From Enterococcus hulanensis (GTDB lineage: Bacteria; Bacillota; Bacilli; Lactobacillales; Enterococcaceae): DNA of 64,000 bases. Positions within the stretch are counted from its first letter, which is position 1. Each line of letters begins with the position of its first letter. Made by a program: the position numbers and the translations under genes. Below the pieces are notes generated by a model, which searched no databases, had not been told where the DNA came from, and saw only the letters and a program-made list of their open reading frames with translations. Shown piece after piece: positions 61,684 through 64,000 of this stretch. The stretch spans positions 124,001 through 188,000 of the forward strand of contig NZ_BJED01000003.1 in the NCBI RefSeq assembly GCF_005405485.1, read 5' to 3'.

Positions 61684-61995
61684 CTAGTATTCATCTGGCA
61701 ATAACATGGTCTGGTGTGTCTGGTCATCAATAACCCATAATTTCTTTACTTGGAAATTTGTTAATTCCTTTGTTATTCGACATTCATGATAGTCGATGAA
61801 GAACGGTTCTTCTTGTCGATGAGTGATGTTAATGGTCTTGCGTTGATCATCTCGATTGAATTCAAAAATTTGTAAGTAATCCATTTGAATCTCTGATTGC
61901 TTAATCTTCTTGTCAATCAACTGCCAACAGCGTAACTGAATTTCTTTCGAAACTTGTTCGTTTACTACTTCTGAACATAAAAATAGCCCAATCAT
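61684..61995 (-). pseudogene. 5'-truncated copy of the 106-residue radC-module gene
   Basis: From about 61965 down, the sequence closely matches 53640-53930, but about 50 bases containing the original start and ribosome site are missing. The open frame now begins in the terminator hairpin (MIGLFLCSEVV). No ribosome site is present there, so it is probably dead. Confidence 0.82.
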
Positions 61996-62014
61996 CGATT
62001 AAGATGATTGGGCT
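61979..62014 (-). terminator. Remnant terminator of the radC module (dispersed family)
   Basis: On the minus strand, CCCAATCATC pairs with GATGATTGGG around TTAATC, then CTATTTTT. No gene is upstream on this strand. Confidence 0.72.
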
Positions 62015-62185
62015 TCATGGTAATAATATATATTTTTGTTTATGCGATATATCTTTATTTTGTTACTATTTTTTCATTTTAAAAACGAATAAAACAATTA
62101 AAAATATTTTTATGGTGATAGTTCTTCTAACCCATCCTCTGCTTTGGTAAACTGATTATATAATATATAGACGAGGGGTTATCAA

Positions 62186-63031
62186 ATGAAAAAGAAATTG
62201 GTTTTACTATCGATATTCTTGTTACTATTACCTGTTACCGCCTGTTCGCCAAAGAAAAAAAATGCAGAAACTGACACCACGAATTCTTCGCAATCAACTG
62301 TGAAGGAGTATGAATCGCTTATAGAAAAAGCTGAGAAATACTTTGAAGAAGAAGAATATGATAAATCAATTGCTGCGTATGAAATAGCTTTGGAAAAAGG
62401 TGGCTCTAAAGATAGACGTATTAAGAAAAATATTGCTGGCATAAAAAGTTTGCAAATAGCGTTAGATTTAAAAAAAGAAAATAAAATTGATGAGTTGAAG
62501 GAAAAGATTGAGGAATCCAAAATTTTAGATGATCCCGAAAATATTGCTTTTGATAAAATATCTCAATTGAATAAACTACAAGTATCAGAGCAAAGCACTA
62601 TCAATAGTAAAACTGCTGAAAACAACTCTTCCACACAAAAATATCTAGTTAATAGTGAACAAGATGCCTTAAGCTTAGTTAATAGCAAACGAGTAAATCG
62701 TGTTGAAATTAAACAGGCTGAGGGGTTTGATGGTACTTTTTATCGCTTTACCTTTATTGAACAGGGAGAAGAAGTTCGGGCTATTGTCAATGCTATAAAC
62801 GGTTCTTTATCTTTTGAAGAAATCAAAACCACAAATACCCAAACCATTGATTATGAACAGATAGCGCGCGATAAAGTAGCAAGTCAATTTCCTGAATATG
62901 AAGTTTATGAGTTTCAACCTGCTGGTGAAGATACGATGAATGTTTTTTTAAGAAATAAAGAGACTGGGGACATCCCAATTCATGCTGTCGGTGCAATTGA
63001 TATTAAAACTGGGGAAACATTTGGGTTTTAA
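62186..63031 (+). CDS. TPR-like lipoprotein (first of a tandem pair)
   Basis: About 281 residues. Signal peptide with lipobox PVTAC (Cys about 20), so it is diacylglyceryl-anchored outside the membrane. A short TPR-like helical pair follows (ESLIEKAEKYFEEEEYDKSI onward, residues about 43-90), then a repeat-poor beta domain (VEIKQAEGFDGTFYRFTFI). Family not recognised. GAGGGG precedes the ATG. A close copy follows after a 101-base gap. Confidence 0.82.
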   Translation: MKKKLVLLSIFLLLLPVTACSPKKKNAETDTTNSSQSTVKEYESLIEKAEKYFEEEEYDKSIAAYEIALEKGGSKDRRIKKNIAGIKSLQIALDLKKENKIDELKEKIEESKILDDPENIAFDKISQLNKLQVSEQSTINSKTAENNSSTQKYLVNSEQDALSLVNSKRVNRVEIKQAEGFDGTFYRFTFIEQGEEVRAIVNAINGSLSFEEIKTTNTQTIDYEQIARDKVASQFPEYEVYEFQPAGEDTMNVFLRNKETGDIPIHAVGAIDIKTGETFGF

Positions 63032-63132
63032 AATCCAAATCTTTCGACATAATTAAGTTTTTATAAACGTATGAATAGTCTATTAACAAATCGAACCAGT
63101 ATTGAATAAAATATGACGAGGAGTTTACTAAA

Positions 63133-64000
63133 ATGAAAAAGAAATTAATTGTAATTTTAATACTCTTGTCACTATTTCCTATTACTGCTTGTTCCACAAA
63201 AGAAAAAAAAGCAGAAACGGATCCCACGAGTACTTTAGAAGCATCTGATAAAGAGTATAAAGCACTTATAAAAAAGGCTGAGAAATATTTTGAAGAAGAA
63301 GAATATAATAAATCAATTGCTGCGTATGAAATAGCTTTGGAAAGAGGTGGCTCTAAAGATAGACGCATTAAGAAAAATATTGCTGGCATAAAAAGTTTGC
63401 AAATAGCGTTAGATTTAAAAAAAGAAAATAAAATTGATGAACTAAAAGAGAAAATCACCTCAGCAAAAATCTTGAACGATCCCGAAAATATCGCCTTTAA
63501 CAAGTTATCTGAGTTGAACAAGTTACAGGCCTCGTTACAAAGTAGTGCAGCTGAAAATAGTGCTTCTACACAAAAATATTCAGTTAATAGTGAACAAGAC
63601 GCACTAAATTTAGTTAATAGTAAAAGGGTTAATCATGTCGATATAAAAAAATCGGAAGGATTTGACGGTACATTTTATCGATTTACTTTTATCGAACAAG
63701 GAGAAGAATACAGAGCTATCGTCAATGCCATAAACGAGGAAATATCTTTTGAAGCCGTCAATGGTGAACAGACTAATACTAGCCAATCCTCTGCGGACAA
63801 GCAAGAGTATGAATCTGTCAAAATGAATGCTGAAAGTTATTTGAATGGTGTCAAATCCTATTATAAACAAGGTGATTATCAAGCTTCTATAAACGCAGGC
63901 AACTCATTTATGGATATGAAAACGCAGGCTCATGATACTCTAACAGATTACGACTTTTCTCAACTATATAATGACTCCAACTTTAGAATGATCGAAAATT
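63133..64000 (+). CDS. TPR-like lipoprotein (second of a tandem pair; 3' end cut by window edge)
   Basis: The frame reads MKKKLIVILILLSLFPITAC at the start (lipobox PITAC) and then matches the first copy closely through the TPR-like region and the FDGTFYRFTFI domain. After that it gains about 60 residues not in the first copy (NGEQTNTSQSSADKQEY onward), with another helical stretch. It runs past base 64000. GAGGAG-type ribosome site lies upstream of the ATG. Confidence 0.8.
   Translation, partial: MKKKLIVILILLSLFPITACSTKEKKAETDPTSTLEASDKEYKALIKKAEKYFEEEEYNKSIAAYEIALERGGSKDRRIKKNIAGIKSLQIALDLKKENKIDELKEKITSAKILNDPENIAFNKLSELNKLQASLQSSAAENSASTQKYSVNSEQDALNLVNSKRVNHVDIKKSEGFDGTFYRFTFIEQGEEYRAIVNAINEEISFEAVNGEQTNTSQSSADKQEYESVKMNAESYLNGVKSYYKQGDYQASINAGNSFMDMKTQAHDTLTDYDFSQLYNDSNFRMIEN

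Larger units (their letters stand above)
60985..62038. repeat. radC module, broken right copy
   Basis: Same orientation as the copy at 52927-54035. The 100-residue gene is cut at its 3' part, the 106-residue gene lost its 5' end, and radC has diverged but is open. The terminator and the following ATAATATATATTT are kept. Confidence 0.8.

Noticed and set aside
1-64000. CRISPR array, prophage structural genes or IS transposase
   Set aside because: No regularly spaced repeats, no phage head/tail families and no transposase motif or terminal inverted repeats with target duplications were seen.

Overview
This window looks like chromosomal DNA of a low-GC Gram-positive coccus, most likely an Enterococcus. 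The assignment rests on gene content seen by eye: WxL-domain surface proteins with a DUF916 partner, LPXTG-type sorting signals, a PcsB/SagA-like CHAP hydrolase, several PTS systems with PRD regulators, AGGAGG-type ribosome binding sites and a radC-bearing accessory module. Species cannot be fixed from the sequence alone. No rRNA, tRNA, CRISPR array or transposase was seen.

Layout. (1) 1-11.3 kb, minus strand: the start of a LevR-type sigma-54 activator (cut by the left edge), a peptidase E-like protein, truA, and one long operon that runs PRD regulator - M42 peptidase - PTS IIA - IIB - IIC - M24 aminopeptidase - MalY/PatB-type lyase. (2) 11.7-21.1 kb: stable housekeeping or stress genes (DinB-like protein, CoA-disulfide-reductase-like flavoprotein with a rhodanese tail that lacks its cysteine, a C_GCAxxG_C_C protein, a GNAT, a UvrD-type helicase, a secreted CHAP hydrolase and a YpfJ-type zinc protein). 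(3) 21.2-30.0 kb: a giant VaFE-repeat LPXTG adhesin behind an OmpR-like regulator with a degenerate receiver. (4) 30.4-38.1 kb: glycerate kinase, small proteins, an old yellow enzyme with its MarR regulator and a clear operator-promoter, a carboxyethylornithine synthase homologue, and a divergent aldo-keto reductase/HxlR pair. (5) 38.3-50.2 kb: a second copy of the degenerate-receiver regulator, a complete WxL (csc-type) cluster, a Cna_B-repeat adhesin and an Mga-like regulator. (6) 50.8-64 kb: visibly AT-rich accessory DNA with a TetR regulator, gene remnants, a DUF1643 protein and a mannose-family PTS operon with its own PRD regulator. That operon sits between two diverged copies of a small radC module. 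A tandem pair of lipoproteins runs off the right edge.

How the genes work together. Two sugar systems each pair transporter, enzymes and a PTS-controlled regulator: the first couples a cellobiose-family PTS to peptidases and a C-S/PLP lyase, the second couples a mannose-family PTS to a ManA-like isomerase and an MtlD-like dehydrogenase. Three surface loci each have a dedicated regulator next door. Two electrophile or redox switches (MarR-OYE and HxlR-AKR) have readable promoters with palindromes placed where a regulator would act. The most unusual items are the AABAABABABAB order of adhesin repeats, the paired pseudo-receiver regulators, a shared ACAAACAGACWGCC-type motif before the Mga-like regulator and the Cna_B adhesin, and the radC-module duplication around the mannose locus.
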